In this document: in pieces, positions 40,301 through 53,700 of the stretch
Layout of the letters: every line of letters starts with the position of its first letter
Numbering within the stretch: the stretch's first letter is position 1
Assembly (NCBI GenBank): GCA_963854835.1
Contig: OY978526.1
Span: forward strand, 15,641,277-15,705,276
Direction of reading: 5' to 3'
Source: Megamerina dolium
Taxonomy: Eukaryota; Arthropoda; Insecta; Diptera; Megamerinidae
Length of the DNA stretch: 64,000 bases
Notes under the pieces: model-generated
What the model saw: only the letters and a program-made list of their open reading frames with translations
Told to the model about the DNA's origin: nothing
Database searches by the model: none
Program-made: the position numbers and the translations under genes

Positions 40301-43300
40301 GTGCTTCGCACTGATATCCTTGAAAACCAACAACGAATAGAATTCTTCCTTTTTCTCTGTAATCTTCAAATATTGAAAATATATTATTTGCGTGTATGTA
40401 TGGATGTATGTGTGTGTGCGACTGATCTTTTTTGAAATAAGGTAAAGTGGCAGAGTGGAAAATTATAAAATTCTATGGACATTAAAAGAGAGAGAGTGAG
40501 AGAGTAACAGTCGCAAAGAAAATGCTTGACATTTTGTTTTATTTTGGGTAAGAACTAGGAGGAAAACTTATTTCATTTTAATGGAGATACAATAGATACG
40601 CTTACCTGCAAAGTGGTGGGTATAGACATGTCATCTTTTTTCCAGCTAAAATAAATTGGCATATCACCAGATGATACAGCACAAGTGATTTGTGCACGTC
40701 CACCCTCTTGTAGATTCTTTGGAAACTTGAATGGTTCAATAACGGGCGGACCTATGGGATTAATATTATTTATATTATTATTATTAATATATTGTAGAAA
40801 ATATTTATTAAAGTGTGTCAGATGATGTTAGAAATGGTAAAATATGATAATAATAAAGAAGAATACAAAAAAATTAATCTCATACAAATGTTACATGATG
40901 TACGGATACTTATATAGGAATCAATCAGTTATTTTAGTTGAATTGAAAGTCACAGAAATTCATAGTAAAATGCTTATAATTTATATTACTCGAATACTTA
41001 ATCAATCATTATTATATATGCCCTTTATTATTAACAAATAATTTAATTAAAGCAGCAATTTTATAAATTGTTCCTACAACAAGTATCGAACCTCCATTAA
41101 AATCATTTGAAGTAGATCGACATTTAATTGTATGTCTATGAAATCGATTTTAAACGTACATATATGTATGTGTGTGTGTGTCCTAACTTACTATTCACAT
41201 TGAGTTGCATGTCACGACGTGCTTCCTCGCCAACGCGACTTCTTACAATGCATGTGTATAAGCCTTGATCACGTGTCGGTTCAACATTTTTGATAACCAG
41301 ATAACCACCCTTCTGTACTGGAGCCAATGTATAATAGGTATCTGTGTAAAGAGCAAGGATGTGATAAAATAAAAATAAAAAATAAAAATGCTTGATCTAA
41401 ATTGGAAGTAAATGCAACGAATATGTCAACTACAATTTCAAAACATGCACACATTCACTATTATATATTTTAGTATGTACCAAAGCAAATGTTTCTATTT
41501 CATTTCACACTAACCAATTGTCATCTCCGCTGGACCCATTCCCCGCCCCATTCAATATACTAAGCATTATAATGTCAATTTGTCTTACTTGTTGTCAATT
41601 CCTGATGTCCTTTCTCCCATCTAATTTGTTCGATTGGATAACCGGAAAATGGACAATGAACAATTATATCTTCGCCGGCGACAGCTTTTATTGGACCAAT
41701 GGCGCGTACATATGGTGGACCTGAAATGAATAAAAATAATATAATAATGTTTTATCATATTGTGATAAATTTGCCAAGCATACTTTTTGGCGTATGGCAT
41801 TTTAGTAATTTGCATTTATTTGTTTTCATTGAAGTGCTCACATACATATTAGTAATGTGGCTAACATGTACATATGTACTTATATATGCATATATAATGT
41901 TCATACATATACTAATAAGATTGGGCGTATATTTACAGGCGTAACATATGAACACATGTTTAATCCAAAATATAGTTGAGTATGCAATGTATGCAACATC
42001 ATACATAATTTATGCATGCATATATAAGCTCATACATATGTTAATGTATGTGTAAAGGACAACTTAACCACTCCTCTCTACACTTTTATGCATACGCATA
42101 TGTATTAGCATATAATTATATACATTAATAACATGGGCGGATGATATGTATTAAATACCAATACACCCTCTTTATCTCCGTCTATGAATTTTATACTGCA
42201 TTTGCACGTATGTAATTATGTATGTAAATATGTACACACACACACATGACAACATACATTTTCATTATAATGAACAAGTAAATAATTATAATTTTAATAT
42301 CATACGTATATTGCTCACATATTTAATTATATTTAATTTAAATGAATTCAAATTGAATTGCAGGGGATTTGGCTGGTATTAAGTGTAAAGTCAATTATAT
42401 TGCATATTCAAAATTAACACGGTTATGTAAAAGCAAAACAGAAAAAAAATGTATAATAATCATATTAATATTACTTTTATTATAGTATTATTATTAATAA
42501 TAATAAATAACAATCGCCTAAAATAAAATACATTGCATAACATCAGTGTAAGCAATTAAAATATTCAATTACACAAATGTTTCCACGAAATCACATTTTG
42601 CTACTTCTCTCACGTAGATAAATAAATATATGTATACATAACAAAAATAATTTAAATATCTGTACGCGTACATCTTGTAATTAATACTGCATAAATTCGA
42701 ATTGATATTATGTATTCATGAGTACGAGAGATAACAGCATTTTAATTATTGATCAAATATTTTATATTTAGGAGCAATATTAAACGTCCAGTACTCGTAC
42801 AATCTGTCCAATAAAAATCTAATTTCGTACAAATAATTAATTACATAGACAACACTTAGCCATATATATATTTTTATGCATGCTTATACATGCTTTCCAA
42901 ATATATGCATCTATGTACATATGTTTGTACGGACTACTGAATTATTTAAATACCAGCAATAGTCATACTAGAGAAATGCATATGGATTTGTAAATGTCAA
43001 AATTGCAATTAATTAGTTTCAGTTGCTAATAGCATATTATAATATGTGCCTATTCTGACGAATATATGTAGTACAAGGGATACGCTAAACGCTGAAGCCA
43101 AAAAACGAATTAATATAAGAGTGATATATATGTTCTCGTATGTTAATATGTACTTACTTACTTACTTATGTGGCCATAACAACCGAATATCGATTTAGGC
43201 CGAAAATAACATGCTTCGCCAGCCATCTCTGTTCTTCGCTAGCTGGCGCCAGTTAGAAATTCCAAGCGCCGTCAGGTTCTCCAGTACTTGGTCTTTCCAC

Positions 43301-46300
43301 CTGAGGTTTGGTCTTCCTCTTCTGCGTCGTCCTCCAGCGGGTTCCGAATATAACACCTTCTTAGCTGGAGCGTGTTCTTCCATTCGCTCGACATGACCTA
43401 GCCAGCGCAGCCGCTGGATTTTGATGCGCTTTACTATGTCAATATCGGCATACAGCTCGTACAGCTCATGGTTGTACCTTATTCGGTACTCGCCACCAAC
43501 GCAAATATGTCCAAAGATCTTGCGTAGGACTTTTCTCTCGAAATCTCTAAGCATTCGCTCATCCGAGGTGGAAATTGTCCAGGATTCAGCGCCATATGTT
43601 AGGACAGGCATGATGAGAGACTTGTAGAGTGTAGTTTTTGTTCTTCGAGAGAGGGCTCGACTTCTTAATTGCTTACTCAGCCCAAAGTAACACCTGTTAG
43701 CAAGAGTTATCCTACGCATGATCTCCAAGCTGACGTTATTACTGCTGTTAATTCTGTTTCCAAGATAGACAAAGTCCCTTACTACTTCAAAAGCGTAGTT
43801 GTCAACAGTGACGTGCTGTCCAAGACGCCGGGACTCTTTGTTTGTTGACACTAGATACTTCGTCTTGCCCTCGTTCACCGTGAGACCCATCCGACGCGAC
43901 TCTCTTTCCAACTCTGAGAATGCTGCACTGACTGCTCGCGTGTTCATGCCGATTATGTCAATATCGTCGGCATACGCTAACAGCATGACACTTTTGTTGC
44001 CATTATGTCGTAGATCAGCAGCTCGTATTATTTTCTCCATAATAAGATTGAAGAAGTCGCACGATAACGAATCACCTTGTCTGAAACCCCGTTCGGTATT
44101 GAACGGTGCGGAGAGGTCCTTCCCAATTTTCACTGCACAGCGGGAGTTATGCAGTGTCATTCTACAAAGTCGAATGTGCTTTGCAGGAATACCGAACTCA
44201 GACATTGTTGCGTAGAGGTAATCCCTTACCGGACTGTCGAAAGCGGCTTTATAATCAACAAATAGGTGGTGTGTGTCGATCTGTTTTTCTTGGGTCTTCT
44301 CCAGGATTTGGCGCAGTGTGAAAATCTGGTCGATGGTGGATTTACCAGGTCTGAAGCCACACTGATAAGGTCCAATCAGGTTGCTGAGCATAGGCTTCAA
44401 CCTTTCACACAGTACGCTCGATAGAACCTTGTATGCGATGCTCAGGAGACTTATTCCACGGTAGTTGGCGCAAATTGTGGGGTCTCCTTTTTTATGTACA
44501 GGACAGAGAACACTGAGCCTCCAATCATCAGGCATGCTTTCATCCGATCATATTCTGCTTATGAGCTGGTGCATGCGGGTGAGCAGCTCATCGCCTCCGG
44601 TCTTAAACAACTCGGCAGGCAGGCCATCAGCACCTGCAGCTTTGTTGTTCTTCAGCCTTAAAATGGCCGTTTCAACCTCGTCATAGTCGGGTGGTGGAAT
44701 ATCAACACCATCATCTGTAATTGGGGTTATCGGCAAACTCCTCCACTGGCGGAATTGTTCGTAGCTTCGCCATTCAGTAACGTGGAGAAGTGTTCCCTCT
44801 ATAGGCTCAGTACACTCTGGACATCCGTAACCAGATTCCCATTTCCATCACGACAAGAGGATTTAAATGGGAATCTGGCTATGGGATTTAAACCTTCACT
44901 CAGGCGCTTGATCTTTTCAAAGAATTTTCGAGTCTCATTCTTGTCGGTACACATCTCTATCTCCTCACACTCGCGTCTTTCCAACTCCCTCTTCTTGTGC
45001 CTGAAAAGACGTCTCTCTGCACTTCTTTTATCTCTATACCGCTCCTTAACAGCTCGCGTTGCGCCTGCACGCAGGGTTTTTCTGTAGGCGGCGTCTTTCT
45101 CTGCGGTAGCGTCGCGACACTCCTGATCATACCACTCATTCCTCAGAGGCCGGTAGTAACCGATTATCTCCTCGGCAGCAGTAGTCATAGAGTGGGATAT
45201 ATGTGTCCACCGTGCGCATGTATCATCAAGTGGAGGAGTGTTCTGCATAAGCAGATCCGATAGTCGAGTGGAAAATGCATCTGCTGTCTCTGGTGATCGC
45301 AGCTTACTGACGTCGAGCTTTCTCTGTGTGGGACTTCTCTTGTTATTTGCGACACATAGGCGTGTGCGCACCTTAGCTGCAACAAGGTAGTGATCCGAGT
45401 CGATGTTGGCACCACGGATCGATTTTACGTCCATCACACTGGAAGCATGCCTTCCGTCAATCACCACATGATCAATTTGGTTTCTTGTACGTTGATCTGG
45501 AGACAGCCATGTCGCTTTGTGGATGTCGAGATGCTGGAATCTGGTACCACCAATTACCATGTTTCGTGCTGCGGCGAAGTCGATCAGCCTCATTCCGTTA
45601 TCGGAGGAGTTCTGGTGGAGGCTGAATTTTCCGACAGTTGGACCAAAGGTACCTTCCTTGCCCACCCTGGCATTGAAGTCGCCAAGCACGATTTTGATAT
45701 CGTGGCGGGGCAGCGGTCATAAGCTTCTTCGAGGCGCTGAAAGAAGCTCTCCTTGGTCACATTGTCCTTCTCATCCGTCGGAGCGTGGGCACATATAAGG
45801 CTGATGTTGAAAAATTTTGCCCTGATGCTGATTGTGGCCAGCCGTTCGTTCACAGGCGTGAACTGTGAGACAAGATGTCGTAGTCTCTTGCTGACCAAAA
45901 ATCCACATCCTAATTCGTGCCTTTCAGCATGGCAACTGTAGTAGATGTCACAGGACGCTCTTTTGGAGCAGGCCTGTCCTGTCCATCGCATTTCCTGGAG
46001 AGCGGTGATGTCAGCTCTGAATTTTTCGAGGACATCAACCAGCTGGATAGAGGCACCCTCCCTATAAAGGGATCGGACATTCCAGTTGCATATCCGTAAA
46101 TCGTTGTCCTTTTTTCGTTTGCGGGGGTCATCAACAAAAGCGGTAGTCCTTATCCGAGACATATTTGTTTTTTTCATTGGGGTTTTTTTTTTATGTGGCG
46201 GGTCCCAAACCCAACGCACAACCTCTAACCGAGGAGATTTTCGCCACTCACTTCAGCCGCCTCCCAGCGGGTGCCAGGAAGACGTTGCCCGGTGGTCGCC

Positions 46301-49300
46301 ACATGGAGGGCCCCCATTAATAATAATGAAAGCGCCATCACAGAGTAAGCAGAGCAAGCTATATGACTACCCCTCATTAACAAATAAAGGTATCATCACA
46401 TAACGCTCAGATCAAACTACATGACAGCCGGTGAGTTGACTTGCGATGAGTTCAACAAGGATTGCGCTAGCCCCACCCGGTTGAGGCAGTTAGACACGTT
46501 ACCTTGCGAAAACACCAAGGTAATATGTACTAGACTTATTATGACTTTTTTTAAAGCTTCTAATTTTAAACTGCTTCATAGACAACCTTCGCTTTTTTTG
46601 TTACATTTAAACATACTGCTTTGGAGATGTAAGTAATTCCATGGACAAATCGAAATAATTAAAATATAAGGTGTAGTAAAAGGAAATCCATTATTTTTGC
46701 ATTAAATTGAAGTCTTTATTTATTTATATGGTTCCAAACGATTTTTTGTGCAATGTTTAGCGCCTGGGCAATAGAAACAGTGCTTACATGATGGTCAGAC
46801 TCTACAATTTCCATTATTTTATCGATATTTTCGACAATTGGCCTTCCAGAACGTGGTGCTTTGACTTCAAAATTACCGGAACGGAATCAACGAAACCAAA
46901 ATTGCACGTGATTGGCTGTTACAGTATCAGGACCATAAACACTATTCCCATTTTCAGCCCTCTGGCTTGCGTTTTCGCCTTTATCGAAGAAAAACTGTAA
47001 AATATGGAGTATTTTCTCTTTACTGGTGTAAATCTTTGACGCGTGTTCAAACAATACTGAGTCAAGCAATCACAAAACTGCATGAAAAAAATCCACATTA
47101 CCAAATACATATATTTTAAAGTACACGGCCTCACAATATGATGTCTGATGAACCACAGTAGTCACATTATACCATAAATACTACCATAAATAATCCAAAG
47201 AACAAGGTGCTGCTGTTAATCGCCGACCCAAAATACATGTACCGTGACTATCCCGGTACGTCGGGTAAGATATTTTTTTTTTTATATATTTTTTATATTT
47301 TATTGGATTTTTAAGTGCCTTTGAGCTATTTTTGCAGGAACACCATTTTCAGGAGTGAAAATATGAAGTAGGTAATTTTAAGGAAAATTGTGATAACTAA
47401 AAACTAATGGGAGTCAATTATACATTTTTCCCCTTTTCTGTCCATTCTAGATATTTTAATGAATGTTTCAATTTTCACAATTTTTGTTTGGGGTGAAAAG
47501 CGATCTCACCGAGTCAAACGAATTCGGGATTCACATTAAAATGTTTAGCTCTTATGCTGGACAATACCTATTTTTGAAATGATGCATCATCGTTCGTATA
47601 AAAGAATGCCTCTTTTGTAAATGTCATTTCAAATTGTATTTATTTAACTCTTGTATTTGTAATTGACTACTCCGGTGCAAACAAATTCAATTTTTCTCCA
47701 GATTAAAGCAAAATTTTTATTTTCATTTTAAAGATTAAATATTTCATCTTAGATACACTTCGTACTGTTTAGACATATTAGCTAACTACGTAGCTGAACA
47801 AAAAAAAAATCCCATATCCTATGTGCCATTTAAACCCCTTACATTCACAGCTTTATTACAATTTTTATTTGCTTTCCTTTTTTTGGTCTATTCTTGAGTT
47901 ATGATTCCATTGTGCACGACGATTTGTGAGTGAGTTCGATGTGCTGCCATTTTGGTGATTGAACTTTGATTTGCACTTTCTCCCTCGTTCACAGGAAATC
48001 AATAATCATTCTGCTAAAATTAGCCAAATTCAATTTTCTTTTATTTTGCATTGAATGTGAAAAGAGTTTCCAATTGAATTCTGTTTAAAAAAATAAAAGA
48101 GATTTTTGTGCAGCAACTTTACATTGAGATTAGATGAAATTTTTTCTTAATTAACCTTTTCAAAGCACTTCAAAATAGTTTATCAAATGTGTTTTGCATA
48201 TTCAACTTTCTGCACTGTGCACTATTATTTATTATTATATACGTTCTATAACAAAGCAAAAAAAAAAAAGTATCAGAAAAATAGAACCTCATATTTACGC
48301 CCCCTTTAAATGATAGAAAAGAAACTCGACAATATTGAATCTACTATACACACACACAATTGCAATCACGCATACAAATGCCGACTATCAACAGATTTTC
48401 ATTCTTTCAACACTTGAACAGGAGAATAAACATGGAATGTGTGTATCTAAAGTACATACAACATATATTGACAGATAGACATACAACCAGATACTAATAC
48501 AGCTATACTATGTGGATAATATGAGTGTTTTCATACATACATGCATAACAAGCGGCAGATATAAAATCGATTATACATGAAATATCCTTTTCAGAAAATA
48601 TTTTTCTATTTTTCTGCATGGATTATATGCGATATTGTGCTGATGATGTTGCTGTTGCCATTGTTGTTGTTGTTGTTGTCATTGTTATTATTATTGTTGT
48701 TTTTATTTGATTGTTGGATCTTTATTGTAATAGTAATGTTTGCCACTCAACAATACACAAAGCAATCGATTTATTCATTTTTATTTTTTTTATATATTTC
48801 TCATCGATTTATCCCTTTTTTTCTGTTTTTATTGACACTGAATGCAATAAATTCTTTTATTCAAACGTTTAAGTGCGCCATTATTAGTGTGTATAAACAT
48901 ACCCAAATATACATACATAGGTAGATACATAAACGTACGACAGTGAACATTTATGGATTGCCATATATTCATTGTTGTAATCGTAATCAGATATAAATTT
49001 AATTCAAATTTGAAGTAAGTATAATTTCCTTTTGGAAATTTTTTCCGCTTAATAATGTATGAACATGCATATGTGTATTATTTGGCATAAGTTCAAGAAA
49101 TTGCTGCTCAACTTCACAGAAATCTCTTTTATAAACAAAATACTTCAAGTAAGTATTATACTAATCACACAAAACTCAAAACTTGTTGCATCTTATTGTC
49201 TTGTCTTGGAGTAAGGAGAAAAGCTGCAATCACCATAACAATAAGATTTATGTTACATGATGTATGTATGTAATATAGACTATACAAATATTAAATTTTA

Positions 49301-50638
49301 ATCTTTAAATCCTCAAAGTACATATCTTAAATGGCACATCCATTAACAAAATCATAGTGCCAATTTTAATGTTACAAAAGTTCCATAAAAAGTATCGATT
49401 TTCTAACCAAGTTCAATCGATTTAATTCAAAATATTTTCTTAGCGAAATGCTTACAATTTTAAGTACATTAGAGCAATAAAGTTTTTATTATTATTCTTT
49501 TGTAAATTTTTTTGATTAATTATTCAAAGGATGATAAGGACTTTTAACGTAAGGACATAAGAACTTTTACAGTCGGATATTTTATTTTGACTTTGACTAT
49601 ATAATATTTAGTTGATAGTACAATAAATTTGAAGACTTCCAATCATTTTGCTAATAGTGTATTATATATAATTAAAACTATTGAAATCAATATAAATAAT
49701 GACTAATAATGACTTATTATGACTAATTATGACTAATTATGCAATTTCAGTTCACTTTCATATATTTCCACAAAAACTGTCAATACAATTTTTGATATAT
49801 AACTTAAAAGTATAGAATGAATATATCAATCAATCCTAAGAGCATAATAATATATAGAGTACAATGTCAAACAATCAATTGCCACCCAAGCGATCCTTTT
49901 ACGAAAATATGCCAATATAATTGAAAACATTTTTCATTTATGTGAAACATAAGCTTTTTAATTGTGTCCATTATCTTATTTACGTATTATTTACAACCCA
50001 CACAACGCTTACCAAACATACTCGAAAATGTATATTGAATTCCATTTGAATTCTTTGAAAACCTTTATTACTTAGACTCATAGTATTGCTGTTTGGTAAC
50101 CACCATTGTGACAATGTTAACATTTTATTACTCGTATTATTATTATTATTAGAATTCGTATTGTATTTGCGTTTTATATTCGTAATAAGCTGTGACAGTG
50201 ATTGTCCTATGTAACATAATCTACACCACTAGAGCCATTGTTATATGAATGTACGTACGTATGTATGTGTACAACAATAGTAGTAGCAACAATAACAACA
50301 ACAACTACAACAGCAAATAGCTCAGAGCATAAAAGAATGTTTGTAGATATGTTCACAATGAAAAGTATGAGAGAATAATCTGCTCAGCAACAAAATTTCC
50401 CTCTCAACCACCAACAACTATGAGAAGGCTTGTTAGCATTCCTAGCATTGCTCACTGTTGTTGTTTACATACATACTTGTATATAGAACCGTATCGATGG
50501 ATCGATTGAAATGGTTTCTTTAGTGAACGCAGGAAAATGAGAATTGTCTACCTAATGCTTTTGTATTTACTATATATATATGTATATACAATATAATAGC
50601 ATATCAATTCGATACCATATCGTCATCAAAGATTTTTG

Positions 50639-50732
<94 letters not shown>

Positions 50733-53700
50733 CTAATACATATATACATTCCAAAGTGTGTTGTTATATTGAAGATGAAGAATATTTTTCTTCTATTTGT
50801 GCATATTTTAAAAAATATTTTCTTAATATTTTTCTCATTCTCCTATACAACATATGTACATACATTCACATATAAATATTGGCTAGCAACAGCCAAGACA
50901 TATCTATTGCAAATCATGCTACATACTTTAGTATGACAAGAAGCAATGGCAGTCAAGTATTTTTTTGGTATATTTCAGACGTCAGACATCAACGATGATA
51001 TTGACTTCTTAGTCTTTGCATACATACATACAATATTACAATGATGAGGCAAATAATATGGATAGTATAATATGACATTGTATCTTTTGACTTGATAACA
51101 ACAGATAAGGAAAACAATTGGAAGATAGGACAAAAGAAACGGAAAATTATACATATGTATTTTGGGAAGGAAAGAACAAATAATCGAAAATAGATAATAG
51201 ACAATAGAGAGGTCGATAAATAATAGTTGCTAGTCTTCTTTTATGTCTGATCGAAATTGATGACTATGACGAGATGTTACAAGGCATGAATAGAAAATTG
51301 ATTTTGAAAATGACAAAATGACAACCAAAATACAAGAGTATAAAAGACAAAAATCATCGAAGAGGTGAGTAGTGAAAAAGCAATAATAACACTGTATGAC
51401 AAATTTTATTTTTAATTTATACATTTGAGAAATGCAAACAGATTATGATAATAGACAAAAAAAAATAAAGAATTATGTGTCTCGGGTCATCAGGATTTAG
51501 AAAAACTTTATACTGAAATTTCTCTCAAATGCGGATGACTCTGAAGGTCTAAGCAAATAATAAACCATTAAAAAAAAAATGCTACCATTTTAATGAAATT
51601 TCCAAGTCGGTTTTCATGAAGTACTTAATTTGGGCCATTTTCAAAATGTGTTTGAAATTTCTCATGTGCCTAAAATTTTTTTGTATTCTCTTTTCTTCCC
51701 AGCTATTACATTTCGCATTTCTATACTATTCGAATTTCTTATGTGAGCAAACCTCTGTTGTAGTATGTAATAAAATTGCTTTAAAAGCAGAACCTCTTTC
51801 GCACACAATCTTTCACTTACCATAAACGTTCAATCGTGCTGCATGCTCAACATTACCCATTGAATTTGTGGCAATGCACTTGTATAGACCACCATCGTCT
51901 GGCCGTACATGGGATATATTCAAATGAGTTATCACATCACCGGACATATCGACAAATTGCCCAATTGCAAAGCGATGATGCAGTGAAACGTCCATAATAG
52001 GCTGTGAGTCCAATAGCCATGAAAACTACAAAACAATAAACAACAAAAACAAGAACAACAATAAATAGCATTATTCGAATAGCAAAGCGAATACATTACG
52101 GATGAGAAACTAAAAGTGAAAATGCAAAATGTACGATAATGAAAATGGAGAATTTTTCAAACACTTACGTATGCACATATATAGAAAGTGTAAAATTCAT
52201 ACACGAGTACAATAACTTTAAAACACCCTCATACACTTTCGCTCGCTTTTGTACCTAGTCTATATACCATATGTATGCAATAATAATCATTTGTGCATAA
52301 TCAGCAAATTTACTTTCCACTTGTCGTATGGCTATGTGCATGCATACGAGTATGTATTATTTGTATTACCCTTAGACGCTGCACTCTTTGGTAGACTTAC
52401 TTGTGGTGGTGGTGAACCGCTTGCAGAACACTTAAGCGATATTAATGGTCCTGGTCGTACGTTCTGTTCAATAAATGTGTAAATCAATTCGGGTACCGTA
52501 TCTGTGTCATGTACATGCGTATACGCATCGAAGTATGAAAGAAAAGAGAAACAAAAAGAAACAGTTCACATTTATTATAAGTATCTTACTGTATATACAC
52601 TGTGTACAGTACACTGCTCCCTCTCCATCTGTTAATTCATGATTACTTACCGCCCAATTTCAATTCAGCCATGGCCTGTGCACTTGCCTTATGATTCTCA
52701 ACCAAACACTGATAAACGCCACGATCACGTCGTCCCACATTTTGTACCATCAATGAGTTTTTCGCTAGGAAACGTATGCTGTTTTTATGAAAGGGATAGA
52801 TATATGTTTATATGGTTTATTATTACACATACATAAATGCATGAATATGAGTACATAAGTGTGTCTGTATTTATGTTTAAATAAGAAATAAACATTTAGT
52901 TGGCTATATGATAATATGCATACAGAATATATTTAATGTGGTTATTTATCTGTGTGCGCATATTTATATAGTAAAGCATATGTGTATTTTTACTACAGAT
53001 ATGTATAAATATGTGTGTATTAATATTTGCATATGATCGTTTTTGTTATAAACTATTATATATTTATATTTACCCAATTGGAAATTGACTGATCACATGC
53101 AAAACATGTCGAATATCGCATATGAAGCATTATTGAAATAACGTCACACTCATTCCATGACACAAGTATATTTATTGTAGCTAACAGTACCTTGGCTGAT
53201 TGCCAAGTCATCTCATAAAGTCATATTGTTTGTGTTAGTACCACCAAAGACATATTTAATGCCACTAGTATCATGTCAAGAACACAACTTCCAACTGGGC
53301 AGTATGCTTTTGCTTTACTCAATACCACACTTTTGTCTGTGTTCTATCATATTTTTCCCTGATCAAACAACATATTGGATATATTCGCAGACCGGACCTT
53401 TAATTCATATCACCCACAAATATGTGCATACTCGTATGTAAGTCGGTATGGTTTGAATGTTCATATCATAACATAAGCATATGCTTGCATTTATTCAGTT
53501 GAAATTTGTTTTTATTTTATTAGCATATGCATATACTTATGTAAGTATAAAAAATTTCTACTTGATTTGTAATTTTGATTCGGTGCGCATTTCTTCTTTC
53601 TTTACTTTCTGTTTTTGGTTCCATCTCATTTGCTCGCTTCATTTTGTATTCTTTGTCTTTTTCTACTATTTGGTACTGGGCCAACAGCATCTGTTGAACA

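Larger units (their letters stand above)
43155..46520 (-). mobile_element. near full-length RTE-type non-LTR retrotransposon, degenerate
   Basis: A 3.37-kb LINE on the minus strand inside the 10.1-kb Dscam intron. From its 5' end (46,520) it has a leader, an apurinic-type endonuclease (CNWNVRSL, LQEMRW, GDFNARVG, NQIDHVVID, SDHY) and a reverse transcriptase (GFRPGKSTIDQ, FVDYKAAFDS, GFRQGDSLS, AYADDIDIIG). The C-terminal WLGHVERM and GRPNLRW segment is typical of RTE/BovB-like elements. The 3' end is a short TTAC/GTAA tandem tail, not poly(A). The perfect 11-bp direct repeat TAATATGTACT flanks it at 43,144-43,154 and 46,521-46,531. The copy is dead: frameshifts near 45,705 and 44,735 and stops at about 44,801 and 44,549. 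Confidence 0.93.

Noticed and set aside
43799..44215. 138-codon plus-strand frame
   Set aside because: Antisense shadow of the LINE reverse transcriptase.
48577..48924. 115-codon frame rich in Leu and Phe that looks membrane-like
   Set aside because: It is created by a GTT-rich simple tract in an intron. No start context, domain or splice evidence.
50636..50875. 79-codon frame of alternating Ile and Tyr
   Set aside because: Translation of the AT microsatellite.
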